Program-made: the position numbers and the translations under genes
Part shown: positions 42,271 through 51,030 of the stretch, piece after piece
Layout: each line of letters opens with the position of its first letter
How positions within the stretch are numbered: position 1 is the stretch's first letter
Origin: Duganella levis
GTDB lineage: Bacteria > Pseudomonadota > Gammaproteobacteria > Burkholderiales > Burkholderiaceae_D
Direction: 5' to 3'
DNA length: 55,002 nt
Assembly: GCF_009857605.1 (NCBI RefSeq)
Contig: NZ_WWCT01000032.1
Location: 1-55,002, forward strand
The notes under the pieces: model-generated
What the model saw: only the letters and a program-made list of their open reading frames with translations
Databases searched by the model: none
Told to the model about the DNA's origin: nothing

Positions 42271-43137
42271 ATGGGCCGTTTTTGGATATTGCTGATGTGG
42301 GCCTTGCTGGCGCAGCAGGTGCAAGCGGATACCGTGCAGGAGCGCACGATTGCGTCCGCCACCTCGCCGCATCAGGCCTACCGCAGCGGCAAGCCGGTGA
42401 CAGTGCACTACGCGCGGCTGGACGGCTATGCCAACCTGGGCGACGGCAACGATGGGCTGCTGGCCTCGCTGAAACAAAGCGTGCAGGATTGCGCCAGGCA
42501 CAATCCGTCCGCCAAGCCGGTGACGGAATGGCCCGTGCTGATGTGGCCGCACCGGCAGGAAGTCTACGCCACCGCCAACCGCCGCATCGAATATGAAATG
42601 GGCGCCACTTTTCTGCTGCATCCGACCGATTGCACGCTGATGAGCGAGGTGGTGTCGAATGCCACGCTGCGTTCGCCCGGCCGCATCTGCATGATCGACC
42701 TGGTCAAGAAAATCGCCAGGGGCGACTGCGGCCGCAACGGCCAGGCCGATGCGCCGATCCCGCCCAAGCCGACCGAGAGCCTCGAGCAGGTCATGAAGCG
42801 CATGGCGCAGAATCCTGCCATGGCCGCGCAGGTGAAGATCATGGAAAGCGTCACGGCGACCCGCACCGGCGAACGGCGCGTGATCAAGGGCGCCAGCTGC
42901 GATGTCTGGCGCCAGAAGATGGGCACGCTGGGCAGCGATTCCACCTATTGCATGTCGAGCGGCGGCTCCTTCATCCCCGCCCAGGCATTCGAGGTGGGCG
43001 GCATGGGTGGCTTGATGCTGGACAACGACAATCCCAAAAGCTGGCGCATGCATGCGACCGACGTCAAGATCGACACCCAGGTCAACGACGCGGTGTTCAC
43101 GCCATATCTGGCGGGTGGTTATACGTTTGAAAAATAA
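42271..43137 (+). CDS. Secreted protein of unknown function
   Basis: A 288-residue protein with a signal peptide (MGRFWILLMWALLAQQVQA). The mature part has six cysteines (QDCARHN, PTDCTLM, RICMID, GDCGRN, ASCDVW, TYCMSSG), which suggests several disulfides in the periplasm. Other visible features are the Trp/Pro-rich WPVLMWPHRQEV, a helical ESLEQVMKRMAQNPAMAAQV segment, and a C-terminal Gly/Met-rich strand (EVGGMGGLMLDND). I do not recognise a family. It stands alone between a terminator and the ComEA-like gene. GAGGGGAG precedes the start region. Confidence 0.7.
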   Translation: MGRFWILLMWALLAQQVQADTVQERTIASATSPHQAYRSGKPVTVHYARLDGYANLGDGNDGLLASLKQSVQDCARHNPSAKPVTEWPVLMWPHRQEVYATANRRIEYEMGATFLLHPTDCTLMSEVVSNATLRSPGRICMIDLVKKIARGDCGRNGQADAPIPPKPTESLEQVMKRMAQNPAMAAQVKIMESVTATRTGERRVIKGASCDVWRQKMGTLGSDSTYCMSSGGSFIPAQAFEVGGMGGLMLDNDNPKSWRMHATDVKIDTQVNDAVFTPYLAGGYTFEK

Positions 43138-43242
43138 GCGGCTTGATCTGGCTCAGGCGGGCGCGTCAACGCTGGCGTAGTGGTGTCGTTATGGTCGGAG
43201 CAAGCTGCGATGGTCGCGCTTGCAGATAACCAAGGAGACATC

Positions 43243-43557
43243 ATGATCAAGCAACTGATACTGGCGGTGGCCGCGCTGGCGGCCAGCATCACGCTGGCCT
43301 GGGCCCAGGTCGACGTCAACAAGGCCGACGAAGCCGCGCTGGACAGCGTACGCGGCCTGGGGCCGGCCAAGACCAAGGCCATCCTGGAAGAGCGCAAGAA
43401 AGGCGAATTCAAGGACTGGGCCGACTTTGAACAGCGCGTCAAAGGCGTCGGCGAGAAGAGCGCCATTCGCCTGTCGGAAGCCGGCTTGCAGGTGAATGGC
43501 AAATCGAAAGACGGCGCCCCGGCCAAGGCGAACGCCCCTGCCAAGACCACCAAGTAG
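43243..43557 (+). CDS. ComEA-like helix-hairpin-helix DNA-binding protein
   Basis: A 104-residue protein with a signal peptide (MIKQLILAVAALAASITLAWA) and one ComEA-type helix-hairpin-helix domain: VDVNKADEAALDSVRGLGPA, then KTKAILEERKKGEF and GVGEKSAIRLSEAG. The tail is Lys/Ala-rich. Periplasmic ComEA binds incoming DNA during natural transformation. The gene is a common neighbour of cysM in Burkholderiales. No other competence gene is nearby. CAAGGAG fixes the start at 43243. Confidence 0.85.
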   Translation: MIKQLILAVAALAASITLAWAQVDVNKADEAALDSVRGLGPAKTKAILEERKKGEFKDWADFEQRVKGVGEKSAIRLSEAGLQVNGKSKDGAPAKANAPAKTTK

Positions 43558-43612
43558 CAGCCAGGCCGCGCACCGGATGACGCCGCGCGCGGCGCATGAG
43601 ATGATGCGGGCT

Positions 43613-44923
43613 ATGAAAATCTCCCGCATCCTCCACGCCGGCTACGTCTTTGAAAGTGGCGCCACGCAGATCCTGTTCGATCCGGTGTTTGAAAATCCGT
43701 TCAGCCGGAACTGTCACGCGTTCCCGGACGCGCGCTTCGACCTGGAGCAGGTACGCCAGCTGCGGCCGGACGCGGTCTTCATCTCCCACTTCCACGACGA
43801 CCACTGCTCGATGGAGAGCCTGGACCTGCTGGATCGCGCCACGCCGATTTACCTGTACTGCGTCTTCGACGAACTGTTCGCGATGATACGCGCGCTGGGC
43901 TTTGCCGACGTGCAGGCGCTGGCGGTGGATGTGCCGGTCACCATTGGCGCCTTCGAAGTGATCCCGCGCCGCGCGCTGGACGCCGATGTCGACTCCATGT
44001 TCCAGATCCGCGCCGAAGGCCTGAATGTGCTGAACGTGGTCGACGCGTGGATGGACCCGGAGACGCTGGAACAGCTCAAGCCCTACGCGCCATGGGACAT
44101 GGTGCTGTGGCCTTTCCAGACCATGCGCGAAGTCGACGTGATCGCGCCTTCACGCGCCGAACCCGGACCGGTGGCGTTGCCCGAAGAATGGCCGCAGCAG
44201 TTGCAAACGCTGGCGCCGCGCTACGTGGTGCCGAGTTCCTGCCAGTTCCAGCAGGAGCCGTGGTCGTGGTACAACCGCGCGATGTTCCCGATCACCTATC
44301 AGCGCTTTGCGCAGGCAGTGGGCGAGTGGCTGCCGTCGGCGCAGGTGCTGCGGCTGAATCCATCGGTGTCGGTGCTGCTGACTGCCGATGCGCTGACGCC
44401 AGCCGCGCCGCTGCCGTGGGTGCTGCCCGTGGGCGATCAGGATATCGATTTTCAATACGACGAAAACATCGTGCCGCCCGCCACCGCCGACATCGCGCGC
44501 CACTTCGCGCCGCTGACGGCGGAGCAGGCCGCGCTGGCGCTGGACTTCTGCCGCACTGGCCTGATCGAACGCTATGAAGAAATGGAGCTGCCGGACGACA
44601 GCTACTTCGCCACGCCGTGCGTGTGGCAGCTGTCGGTCTACGATCATGCGGGCGGCGTACAGCAGTTCCGCTACCGCGTGCATGGCGACAGCATCGCCCT
44701 GGTTGGCGACGACGAAGCGCCGACATGGACCACCGAAATTCCGCTGGCAAAGCTGTACGCCGGACTGGCCCTGGGCGAGTCGCTGACCTCGATGTACATG
44801 CGCATCGCCGGCGCGCCGGAAGACGCCGACATCGTCGACGATCCGCTGATTCGCTGCCTGTTCAACGACGCCATCGGCGCCTATCAAGCCGCGCAGCTGC
44901 GGCGCCTGGGGATCACGGTATGA
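43613..44923 (+). CDS. MBL-fold metallo-hydrolase
   Basis: A 436-residue protein. An N-terminal metallo-beta-lactamase-fold domain (HAGYVFESGATQILFDPVFE, with the metal motif VFISHFHDDHCSME at about 57-70) is close to UlaG-type hydrolases. The C-terminal 200 residues are an added domain ending in a helical PLIRCLFNDAIGAYQ. The metal motif has HFHDDH, fitting H-x-H-x-D-H. In-frame ATGs at 43601 and 43604 are alternatives; the ATG at 43613 begins the conserved part. The last four bases overlap the next gene start (ATGA), so the two are probably translated together. Substrate is unknown. Confidence 0.82.
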   Translation: MKISRILHAGYVFESGATQILFDPVFENPFSRNCHAFPDARFDLEQVRQLRPDAVFISHFHDDHCSMESLDLLDRATPIYLYCVFDELFAMIRALGFADVQALAVDVPVTIGAFEVIPRRALDADVDSMFQIRAEGLNVLNVVDAWMDPETLEQLKPYAPWDMVLWPFQTMREVDVIAPSRAEPGPVALPEEWPQQLQTLAPRYVVPSSCQFQQEPWSWYNRAMFPITYQRFAQAVGEWLPSAQVLRLNPSVSVLLTADALTPAAPLPWVLPVGDQDIDFQYDENIVPPATADIARHFAPLTAEQAALALDFCRTGLIERYEEMELPDDSYFATPCVWQLSVYDHAGGVQQFRYRVHGDSIALVGDDEAPTWTTEIPLAKLYAGLALGESLTSMYMRIAGAPEDADIVDDPLIRCLFNDAIGAYQAAQLRRLGITV

Positions 44924-45843
44924 AGAAGATGCTTCGCCTGCTGGCGTTATGTGCCGCCACCGCGTTCACCGCAACCGCGCACGCGCAATCGGTCGCCTTC
45001 ACGTTCGACGACGGCCCGCGGCTGGAGGAGACGCCGCTGCTGTCACCGCAACAGCGCAACCAGTCCTTGCTGGATGCGCTGGCTGCGCACAAGGTATCGG
45101 CAGCGCTGTTCGTCACCTGCGGCAACGGTGCCGACCAGCCGGCCGGCTACGCGCTGGCGCAAGCCTGGGGCAGGGCGGGACACGCGATCGGCAACCACAC
45201 CATGACTCACCCGGACTTGAACAGCACCGACGTCACGCTGGCGCAGTACCAGCAAGAGATCACCGACTGCGACCGCATCACCTCCACGCTGCCGGGCTAT
45301 CAAAAATGGTTCCGCTTCACCTTCCTGCGCGAAGGCAATACGCCCGAGAAGCGCGACGGCATGCGCGCCTTTCTCGCGCAAACCGGCTACCGCAACGCCT
45401 ACGTTAGCCTGGACACCAGCGACTGGCGGCTGGACGAAAAATTGAACGAAGTGCTGCGCGCCAACCCCAAAGCCGACCTGACGCCGATCCGGCAAGCCTA
45501 CCTGTCACACCTGCGCCAGCGCGCCGATGCCTACCGCGACCTGTCGCGCCAGCTGGTCGGGCGCGACATCCCGCAAGTGCTCCTGCTGCACCACAACCTG
45601 ATTAACGCGCTGTGGCTGAAAGACGCGATCCAGCAATTCAAGGACATGGGCTGGACCATCATCACGCCAGCGGAGGTGTTTGCCGATCCGATCTACCAGC
45701 AGCCGCCGGAAAAACAGAACGGCGGCCAAAGCCTGCTGTGGTCCATCGCCCGCAGCAAAAACCAGCGCAAATTCCCCGGCTGGGAGCGCCTGGTGGACGA
45801 CGGCGATTTCGAAATCGACGCGCTCAAAGCGCAAGGCCTGTAA
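44920..45843 (+). CDS. Secreted polysaccharide deacetylase (NodB family)
   Basis: A 307-residue protein with a signal peptide (MKKMLRLLALCAATAFTATA, cleaved near HAQ). The NodB domain has motif 1 VAFTFDDGPRLEE (catalytic-base Asp plus metal Asp), motif 2 GHAIGNHTMTHPDL (metal His pair H-x3-H), motif 3 WFRFTFLREGNT, where the usual Arg-x-Pro-x-Gly is altered, and the late QVLLLHHNL, the motif-5 His. Such enzymes remove N- or O-acetyl groups from cell-wall or exopolysaccharides. It is translationally coupled to the MBL hydrolase. Confidence 0.9.
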   Translation: MKKMLRLLALCAATAFTATAHAQSVAFTFDDGPRLEETPLLSPQQRNQSLLDALAAHKVSAALFVTCGNGADQPAGYALAQAWGRAGHAIGNHTMTHPDLNSTDVTLAQYQQEITDCDRITSTLPGYQKWFRFTFLREGNTPEKRDGMRAFLAQTGYRNAYVSLDTSDWRLDEKLNEVLRANPKADLTPIRQAYLSHLRQRADAYRDLSRQLVGRDIPQVLLLHHNLINALWLKDAIQQFKDMGWTIITPAEVFADPIYQQPPEKQNGGQSLLWSIARSKNQRKFPGWERLVDDGDFEIDALKAQGL

Positions 45844-46162
45844 TCATTGCAGCGCCGCAGCAATCGGCATTGTGTTAATCGATGTCCTCCAGCAGATCCC
45901 ACGAGCGGCGGTATTTGGGCAGGCGGCGTTCCTGTGTGTTCTGCGCTTGATCGTTGGCATGGGCGACCAGGGTGACGGCTGTGCTAAGGGCGTCACTCAT
46001 GGCCTTGGCGGCGATCGTCATTGCCTCTGCTGCGGTAGCCGGAGCCTTCATAGACGCGCATGCGCAGGCGCGTGCCTTCCGGCAGGAACAGTTGCTTCCA
46101 TTGATAGCCTCGTTAGGCACCCTATGTATATCCTCCTTGGCTAAATACGATACGATCATGAC
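45844..46162. other. Intergenic region between the deacetylase and HEAT-repeat genes
   Basis: About 320 bases without a confident gene. The only candidates are a minus-strand frame at 45875-46051 (annotated separately with low confidence) and a plus-strand frame at 45954-46175 encoding a hydrophobic stretch without a ribosome site. No terminator hairpin with a T tail was recognised after the deacetylase gene. Confidence 0.4.
45875..46051 (-). CDS. Possible small hypothetical protein
   Basis: A 58-residue frame reading MKAPATAAEAMTIAAKAMSD, then ALSTAVTLVAHANDQAQNTQ and ending RSWDLLEDID. The composition (Ala, Asp, Glu, few Arg) looks like protein and not like the Arg-rich shadows elsewhere in the window. 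No ribosome site is visible, and the frame is open upstream to 46159 with Cys-rich sequence that looks unnatural. It could be a relic. Confidence 0.3.
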   Translation of the reverse strand: MKAPATAAEAMTIAAKAMSDALSTAVTLVAHANDQAQNTQERRLPKYRRSWDLLEDID

Positions 46163-47512
46163 ATGGGCATATTAAGAAACCTCTCCGGCGCGCTTTCGTC
46201 TTACCAGCGGCATCTCAATGAGGTGTTGCAGATGATCGCCAGTTCGGACTCGGTTCCGTTGCTGGCCGAATATTCGCGTGATGGTTCCGGCTATGTGCGG
46301 CAGGCGGTGCTGGCCCGCTGCGTGGAACTGGCCCGGCCGGAGTTGCTGGCCGTGGTGGCGGAACGCCTCAACGACTGGGTGCCGCAAGTGCGTAGCGCCG
46401 CGCGGACCGCGTTGGTGGCGTTGTTACCGTTTGTGCCTGCACCGCAATTGATGGCGGCTCTGCCCATCATACTGCGCTTGCACAGCGTCGGCAGGGGAGA
46501 TTATGCCGACTGGCTGGAAGACTTTGAGCAGACGCTGTTGCAATCGGTGGCGGTCGACGATATCTGCGCAGCGGCTCGTGGCAGCGATCTTCAAGCTGCG
46601 CGCGCCGCAGTGCATTTGCTCGACAAGCACGCCTTGCTCGAACCTGCGGCTGTGATTGAACTCATCCTGCATCGAAGTGACGACATCGTACTTGCCCTGC
46701 AAGGTGCCGGCATGTGCAGAAGGCTGGCGCCGGCACAGCAGGAAACGTTGTATCGCGTCGCGGCGCATTCCCACTTCGGCGCTGTCAGAACGGTGGCCCT
46801 GCGCGCCTTGCTGAGTACCGCCGGTGTAGACCGCATGGAAATTGCCATCGCCGCGCTAATGGATAAGCAATCATCCGTCCGTCACACCGCCGCGCATTAC
46901 CTGATCGCGCAGGATTTCGATGTGGCTGCGCATTATCGAAGCTTGTTGGAACAAAGCGACTCCACGGTCAAGCGCCTGCAAATGAGCCTGATCATGCTTG
47001 CTGCCTTGCGCGACACTGACAGCCTGCCGCAGGTGCAGTTGTTTGTGCGCAGCGCATATCCAGCGCTTCGCCTGACAGCATTGTCGGCCTGGTTCAAACT
47101 GGCGGAGCGTCACAAGGATGCAATTGCATTGGTAGCCATGCACGATGCGTCGCCGCGCGTTCGCAAATTTGCCGTGCAACTGGTGCTGCGCTACGGCGCG
47201 TACATTCCGTTCTCCGCCATTCTCCAACAACTGGCCGTCAGCGAGGATGTGCTGCTGGTGATGCAGCTCGCCAGAACGAATCGCTGGAACTGGCTGGAAT
47301 GTGCAGCGCGTGTTTGCTTGCAGCGCGGCGTGGACGAGGCGCGAAGATTGGGATTGGTGGAGGCATTGGCGGGGTGGCTTACCAGGTCGCAGTGGTACGA
47401 GCCAGACCATGAACAGCGCCAGTTCCTGCTATCGGAACTGGTAATGTCTGTGTTCGGCCAGCTCCTATCGCCGCAACAGCTGGTGCTGCTCCAGCACGAT
47501 TTACTGCGCTAG
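46163..47512 (+). CDS. HEAT-repeat protein
   Basis: A 449-residue all-helical protein built of HEAT-like repeats of about 30-40 residues. Examples are YVRQAVLARCVELARPELLA, VPQVRSAARTALVALLPF, GAVRTVALRALLSTAG, SVRHTAAHYLIAQDFD, ALRLTALSAWFKLAERH and RVRKFAVQLVLRYGAYI. There is no signal peptide and no enzyme motif. Such proteins act as scaffolds. It overlaps the convergent nucleotidyltransferase gene by four bases, and no co-directional neighbour suggests a partner. Confidence 0.75.
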   Translation: MGILRNLSGALSSYQRHLNEVLQMIASSDSVPLLAEYSRDGSGYVRQAVLARCVELARPELLAVVAERLNDWVPQVRSAARTALVALLPFVPAPQLMAALPIILRLHSVGRGDYADWLEDFEQTLLQSVAVDDICAAARGSDLQAARAAVHLLDKHALLEPAAVIELILHRSDDIVLALQGAGMCRRLAPAQQETLYRVAAHSHFGAVRTVALRALLSTAGVDRMEIAIAALMDKQSSVRHTAAHYLIAQDFDVAAHYRSLLEQSDSTVKRLQMSLIMLAALRDTDSLPQVQLFVRSAYPALRLTALSAWFKLAERHKDAIALVAMHDASPRVRKFAVQLVLRYGAYIPFSAILQQLAVSEDVLLVMQLARTNRWNWLECAARVCLQRGVDEARRLGLVEALAGWLTRSQWYEPDHEQRQFLLSELVMSVFGQLLSPQQLVLLQHDLLR

Positions 47513-48105
47513 TCGGGGCCGCTAAAAGCGTTCACCAGTGAAAGCATAGGCCAGCGCTCAATAAGTCTTTTCGACGTTACACGTTGCATGAAGACGTCTG
47601 CGCTTGCTCGCGTGGCGTTGTGTCGAAGCTTTAAGTCAAACAGGTCCTGGAGGCCATGCGGCGCAATCACCTCGATGGTATCGTCCGCGTTGAGCTTAAC
47701 GCCGACACAGGTGGCGTACTCCGGCCAGGTTGCAATCCCATCTTCCAGTGAGCGCAGCGGCGTCACAATTTGGCTGTGCGCTTTCAAGAACCATTTATGG
47801 ATCAAAGCCTGGTTCGTCACCTCCCAGCGGACCGAGGGGGAGATGGCGAGGAGTCGCCTGGTGAGTTCCTCATCTTGCTTTTCGTTGGCGGACTTGTCGT
47901 AATACGTCACATCAACATCATCGTAATGAGACGGCTCACTGAATCCATGTAGATGGTCCCACACCAGTCCCCTCACGACTCCCGCGCCAATACACCAGGA
48001 TTCCAGATGAAGACTTCTGACCGCTGCCAGCAGCGCCATCAAGGTGGAAGAAGAACGTACCATCCGGCTCAGGCGTTCTTCCAGTTCCTGTTTATGGTCG
48101 CTCAT
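47509..48105 (-). CDS. DUF925-type nucleotidyltransferase family protein
   Basis: A 198-residue protein of the NTP_transf_6 (DUF925) group. It has the nucleotidyltransferase-like signature SWCIGAGVVRGLVWDHLHG followed by SHYDDVDVTYYD, which gives the Gly...Arg and Asp-x-Asp metal pair (about residues 37-70). A conserved WEVTNQALIHKWF helix and a LEDGIATWPEYATCVGVKL strand complete the fold. The family's substrate is unknown. Start 48105 lies just six bases before the stop codon of the following reductase gene on the same strand. Confidence 0.82.
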   Translation of the reverse strand: MSDHKQELEERLSRMVRSSSTLMALLAAVRSLHLESWCIGAGVVRGLVWDHLHGFSEPSHYDDVDVTYYDKSANEKQDEELTRRLLAISPSVRWEVTNQALIHKWFLKAHSQIVTPLRSLEDGIATWPEYATCVGVKLNADDTIEVIAPHGLQDLFDLKLRHNATRASADVFMQRVTSKRLIERWPMLSLVNAFSGPD

Positions 48106-48111
48106 CCGGCG

Positions 48112-49881
48112 TTATTGCGCCACCTTGTCAGCCGGCAGGTTGGCAAGGAACTGGTGGATCTGCGACACCACCGCCGCGCCTTCGCCCACCGCCGCCGCAA
48201 CGCGCTTGGTGGACGACGCGCGCACGTCGCCGATGGCGAACACGCCCGGCACGCTGGTCTCCAGCGCCGCCCGGGACGGCAGGTCGCGCGGATAGACGCC
48301 GTTGGCGAAGTTGGCCTTGCACTGCGACTTGGTGACGTCGAAACCGGTGCGGATGAAACCATGCGCATCGACATCCACGCCGCAGTCGCCCAGCCAGCCG
48401 GTATTCGGATCGGCGCCGATGAACAGGAACACGCGGCAAACGTCGTAATCGCATTCCTGCCCGCTCTTCGCATTGCGCGTACGCACTTGCTTCAGGCCGT
48501 CTTCGTCACCTTCCAGTGCAACGATCTCGGTGGCGGTGTGCAGCGAGATATTCGGCGTGGCGGCGATGCGGTCGATCAGGTAGCTGGACATGGTGGACGA
48601 CAGACTGTCCTTGCGGATCAGCATGTGTACCTTCTTGGCATAGCCCGCCAGGAACACCGCCGCCTGCCCAGCCGAGTTGCCGCCGCCGACCAGGATGATT
48701 TCCTCCGTCTTGCACAGGTTGGCCTCGACCGGCGACGCCCAGTAGTACACGCCATTGCCCTCGAACTGCTTGAGGTTGGCCAGCGACGGCCGGCGGTAGC
48801 GCGCGCCGCACGACAGCACCACGGTCTTGGCCTTGAGCATTTGCAGGCTGCCGCACATTTCCACTTGCAGCGGATAGGTGTCGCACACCAGCCGTCCCGC
48901 CGGCGCCGGAATGGCAATCTCGACGCCGAATTTCTGCGCCTGCACGTAAGCGCGTCCGGCCAGCGCGCGACCGGAGACGCCGGTCGGGAAGCCGAGGTAG
49001 TTTTCGATGCGCGCGCTGGCGCCGGCCTGGCCGCCGTAAGCGCGGGTTTCCAGCGCCAGCACCGACAGGCCTTCCGACGCCGCATACACGGCAGTCGCCA
49101 GCCCGGCCGGACCGGCGCCGACCACGATCACGTCCCACACCTTTTCGGTATCCAGTTCCGGCAGCATGCCGAGGCAGCGGCCGATGTCGACCACGGTCGG
49201 ATTTTTCTTGACCGCGCCGTCCGGGCACACCACCAGCGGCAGCTCTTCCGACTTCGGTTCGTAATGCTTCATCAGGTCGGCGGCCTGCTGGTCGTGTTCC
49301 GGATCGAGTACCACGTGCGGATGGCCGTTGGCCGCCAGGAAAGTTTGCAGCGTGTGAATGCGGCCATGGCCGCGCGGACCGACAATCACCGGTCCGCCAG
49401 AAGCCTGCTCGATCAGGCCGACGCGGCGCAGGATCAGCGCGCGCACGATGCGCTCGCCCAGATCGGCATGCGCCACCAGCAACTGGCGCAGCGACTCCGA
49501 CGGCACCACCAATACTTCCACATCGCCCACCGCATGGCCGTTGCCCAGCGCGGGCCGGCCCGACAGCTGCGCCACTTCGCCGCTGAACTGGCCGGGCAGG
49601 TGGGTGGTCACATACGAGGTGTTGCCGAGGCCGTCATAGCGGTTGACTTCGATGCCGCCCTTGAGCACCAGCATCAGGCCGAAGCTGGTCTTGCCGGCCT
49701 CGAAAATCGTCTCACGGTCCTTGAAGCAGACCACATGGCCGAAGCGGTGCATGTGGCGGATGTCGGACGCACTCAGCGTCGGGAAAATCTGGTGTGCGCG
49801 CTGCTCCAGATCGAGCGTGGTGCGAGGGATCGGCTCGTCCGGAGTTTCTTCCGGCAGGAGTTCGGAGGGGGAGGTAGCCAT
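48112..49881 (-). CDS. cNMP-binding domain / thioredoxin-reductase-like FAD oxidoreductase fusion
   Basis: A 589-residue three-part protein. Residues about 30-150 are a cyclic-nucleotide-binding (CRP-type) sensor domain (FEAGKTSFGLMLVLKGGIEV, PGQFSGEVAQLSGRPAL). Residues about 160-237 resemble a thioredoxin-like domain (PVIVGPRGHGRIHTLQTFLA). Residues 250-589 form an FAD/NAD oxidoreductase of the thioredoxin reductase family, with VIVVGAGPAGLATAVYAASE, the NAD loop ILVGGGNSAGQAAVF and the terminal GVFAIGDVR. The redox CxxC normally after the NGVSY-like strand is absent: residues 378-390 read VYYWASPVEANLC. The ATG at 49881 is the likeliest start. It precedes the DUF925 gene on the same strand. 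Confidence 0.88.
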   Translation of the reverse strand: MATSPSELLPEETPDEPIPRTTLDLEQRAHQIFPTLSASDIRHMHRFGHVVCFKDRETIFEAGKTSFGLMLVLKGGIEVNRYDGLGNTSYVTTHLPGQFSGEVAQLSGRPALGNGHAVGDVEVLVVPSESLRQLLVAHADLGERIVRALILRRVGLIEQASGGPVIVGPRGHGRIHTLQTFLAANGHPHVVLDPEHDQQAADLMKHYEPKSEELPLVVCPDGAVKKNPTVVDIGRCLGMLPELDTEKVWDVIVVGAGPAGLATAVYAASEGLSVLALETRAYGGQAGASARIENYLGFPTGVSGRALAGRAYVQAQKFGVEIAIPAPAGRLVCDTYPLQVEMCGSLQMLKAKTVVLSCGARYRRPSLANLKQFEGNGVYYWASPVEANLCKTEEIILVGGGNSAGQAAVFLAGYAKKVHMLIRKDSLSSTMSSYLIDRIAATPNISLHTATEIVALEGDEDGLKQVRTRNAKSGQECDYDVCRVFLFIGADPNTGWLGDCGVDVDAHGFIRTGFDVTKSQCKANFANGVYPRDLPSRAALETSVPGVFAIGDVRASSTKRVAAAVGEGAAVVSQIHQFLANLPADKVAQ

Positions 49882-50030
49882 GGTGAATCCGGGGGTATGA
49901 AGATGGTTGCACAAGTGTTGCCAGTCTAGCCGATGCGGCACCCTCCGTGCAAAGTCTTATGAGGTAGTCGGCCGCTTTCAGGCAACTCGGCTAAAATGGT
50001 TGTTTTGGCGAACCTACACATAATAAGACG

Positions 50031-50933
50031 ATGGCTTACAAGACCCTGCAAGATACGATCGGTAACACGCCGCTGGTGCAGCTGACGCGCCTGCCCGGCG
50101 CCGATGCGGCCGCCCGCAACAACATCATCCTCGGCAAGCTGGAAGGCAACAATCCGGCCGGATCGGTCAAGGACCGCGCCGCGCTGTCGATGCTGATGCG
50201 GGCCGAGGAGCGCGGCGACATCAAGCCGGGCGATACGCTGATCGAAGCCACCAGCGGCAACACCGGCATCGCGCTGGCCATGGCGGCCACCATTCGCGGC
50301 TACAAGATGTTGCTGCTGATGCCGGAAAACCTCAGCGTCGAGCGCCGCCAGAGCATGGCCGCCTACGGCGCGCAAATCATGCTGACGCCGAAAACCGGCG
50401 GCATGGAATACGCGCGCGACATGGCCGAGCAGCTGCAGAAAGATGGCAAAGGCATCATCCTCGACCAGTTCGCCAACCAGGACAACGCCCGCGCGCACTA
50501 TGAAGGCACGGGCCCGGAAATCTGGCGCGACACCGACGGCCGCGTGACCCATTTCGTCAGCGCCATGGGTACCACCGGCACCATCATGGGCACCTCGCGT
50601 TACCTGAAGGAACAGAATCCGGAGATCCAGATCATTGGCGCCGAGCCGGAAGAGGGTTCGTCGATTCCCGGTATCCGCAAATGGCCGGAAGCCTACCTGC
50701 CGAAAATTTATGACCGTTCGCGCGTGGACCGCGTGGAGGCGGTGTCGCAGGCGGCGGCCGAGCGCATGGCGCGCCGCATGGCGGCCGAGGAAGGCATCTT
50801 CTGCGGTATTTCGGCGGCCGGCGCTTGCGAGATTGCATTGCGCATCTCGCAGACGGTGGAGGACGCCACCATCGTGTTCATCGTCTGCGACCGCGGCGAC
50901 CGCTATCTGTCCACCGGTGTATTTCCTGCCTAA
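50031..50933 (+). CDS. cysM: Cysteine synthase B
   Basis: A 300-residue PLP enzyme making cysteine from O-acetylserine and sulfide or thiosulfate. It has the start YKTLQDTIGNTPLVQLTRLP, the Schiff-base Lys in NNPAGSVKDRAALSML (about 40-55), the PLP loop EATSGNTGIALAMAA and the phosphate loop SAMGTTGTIMGTSRYL. Length (about 300) and the KWPEAYLP segment favour CysM over CysK. It is separated from mltB by the HTH gene. Confidence 0.95.
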   Translation: MAYKTLQDTIGNTPLVQLTRLPGADAAARNNIILGKLEGNNPAGSVKDRAALSMLMRAEERGDIKPGDTLIEATSGNTGIALAMAATIRGYKMLLLMPENLSVERRQSMAAYGAQIMLTPKTGGMEYARDMAEQLQKDGKGIILDQFANQDNARAHYEGTGPEIWRDTDGRVTHFVSAMGTTGTIMGTSRYLKEQNPEIQIIGAEPEEGSSIPGIRKWPEAYLPKIYDRSRVDRVEAVSQAAAERMARRMAAEEGIFCGISAAGACEIALRISQTVEDATIVFIVCDRGDRYLSTGVFPA

Positions 50934-50966
50934 GCGCCAGCTTAAAACGCCAGCGTAAACGCAACA

Positions 50967-51001
50967 ACGCCCTCGTCCCTTGCGTAAAGGGAGGAGGGCG
51001 T
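50967..51001. terminator. Hairpin between cysM and the HTH gene
   Basis: The outer stem ACGCCCTC/GAGGGCGT and inner CCCTT/AAGGG form a strong hairpin with no T tail on either strand. It lies between convergent genes and may act as a weak or factor-assisted terminator. Confidence 0.5.
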
Positions 51002-51030
51002 GCTGACAGGACTAAGTAACGCGGGCTGGA

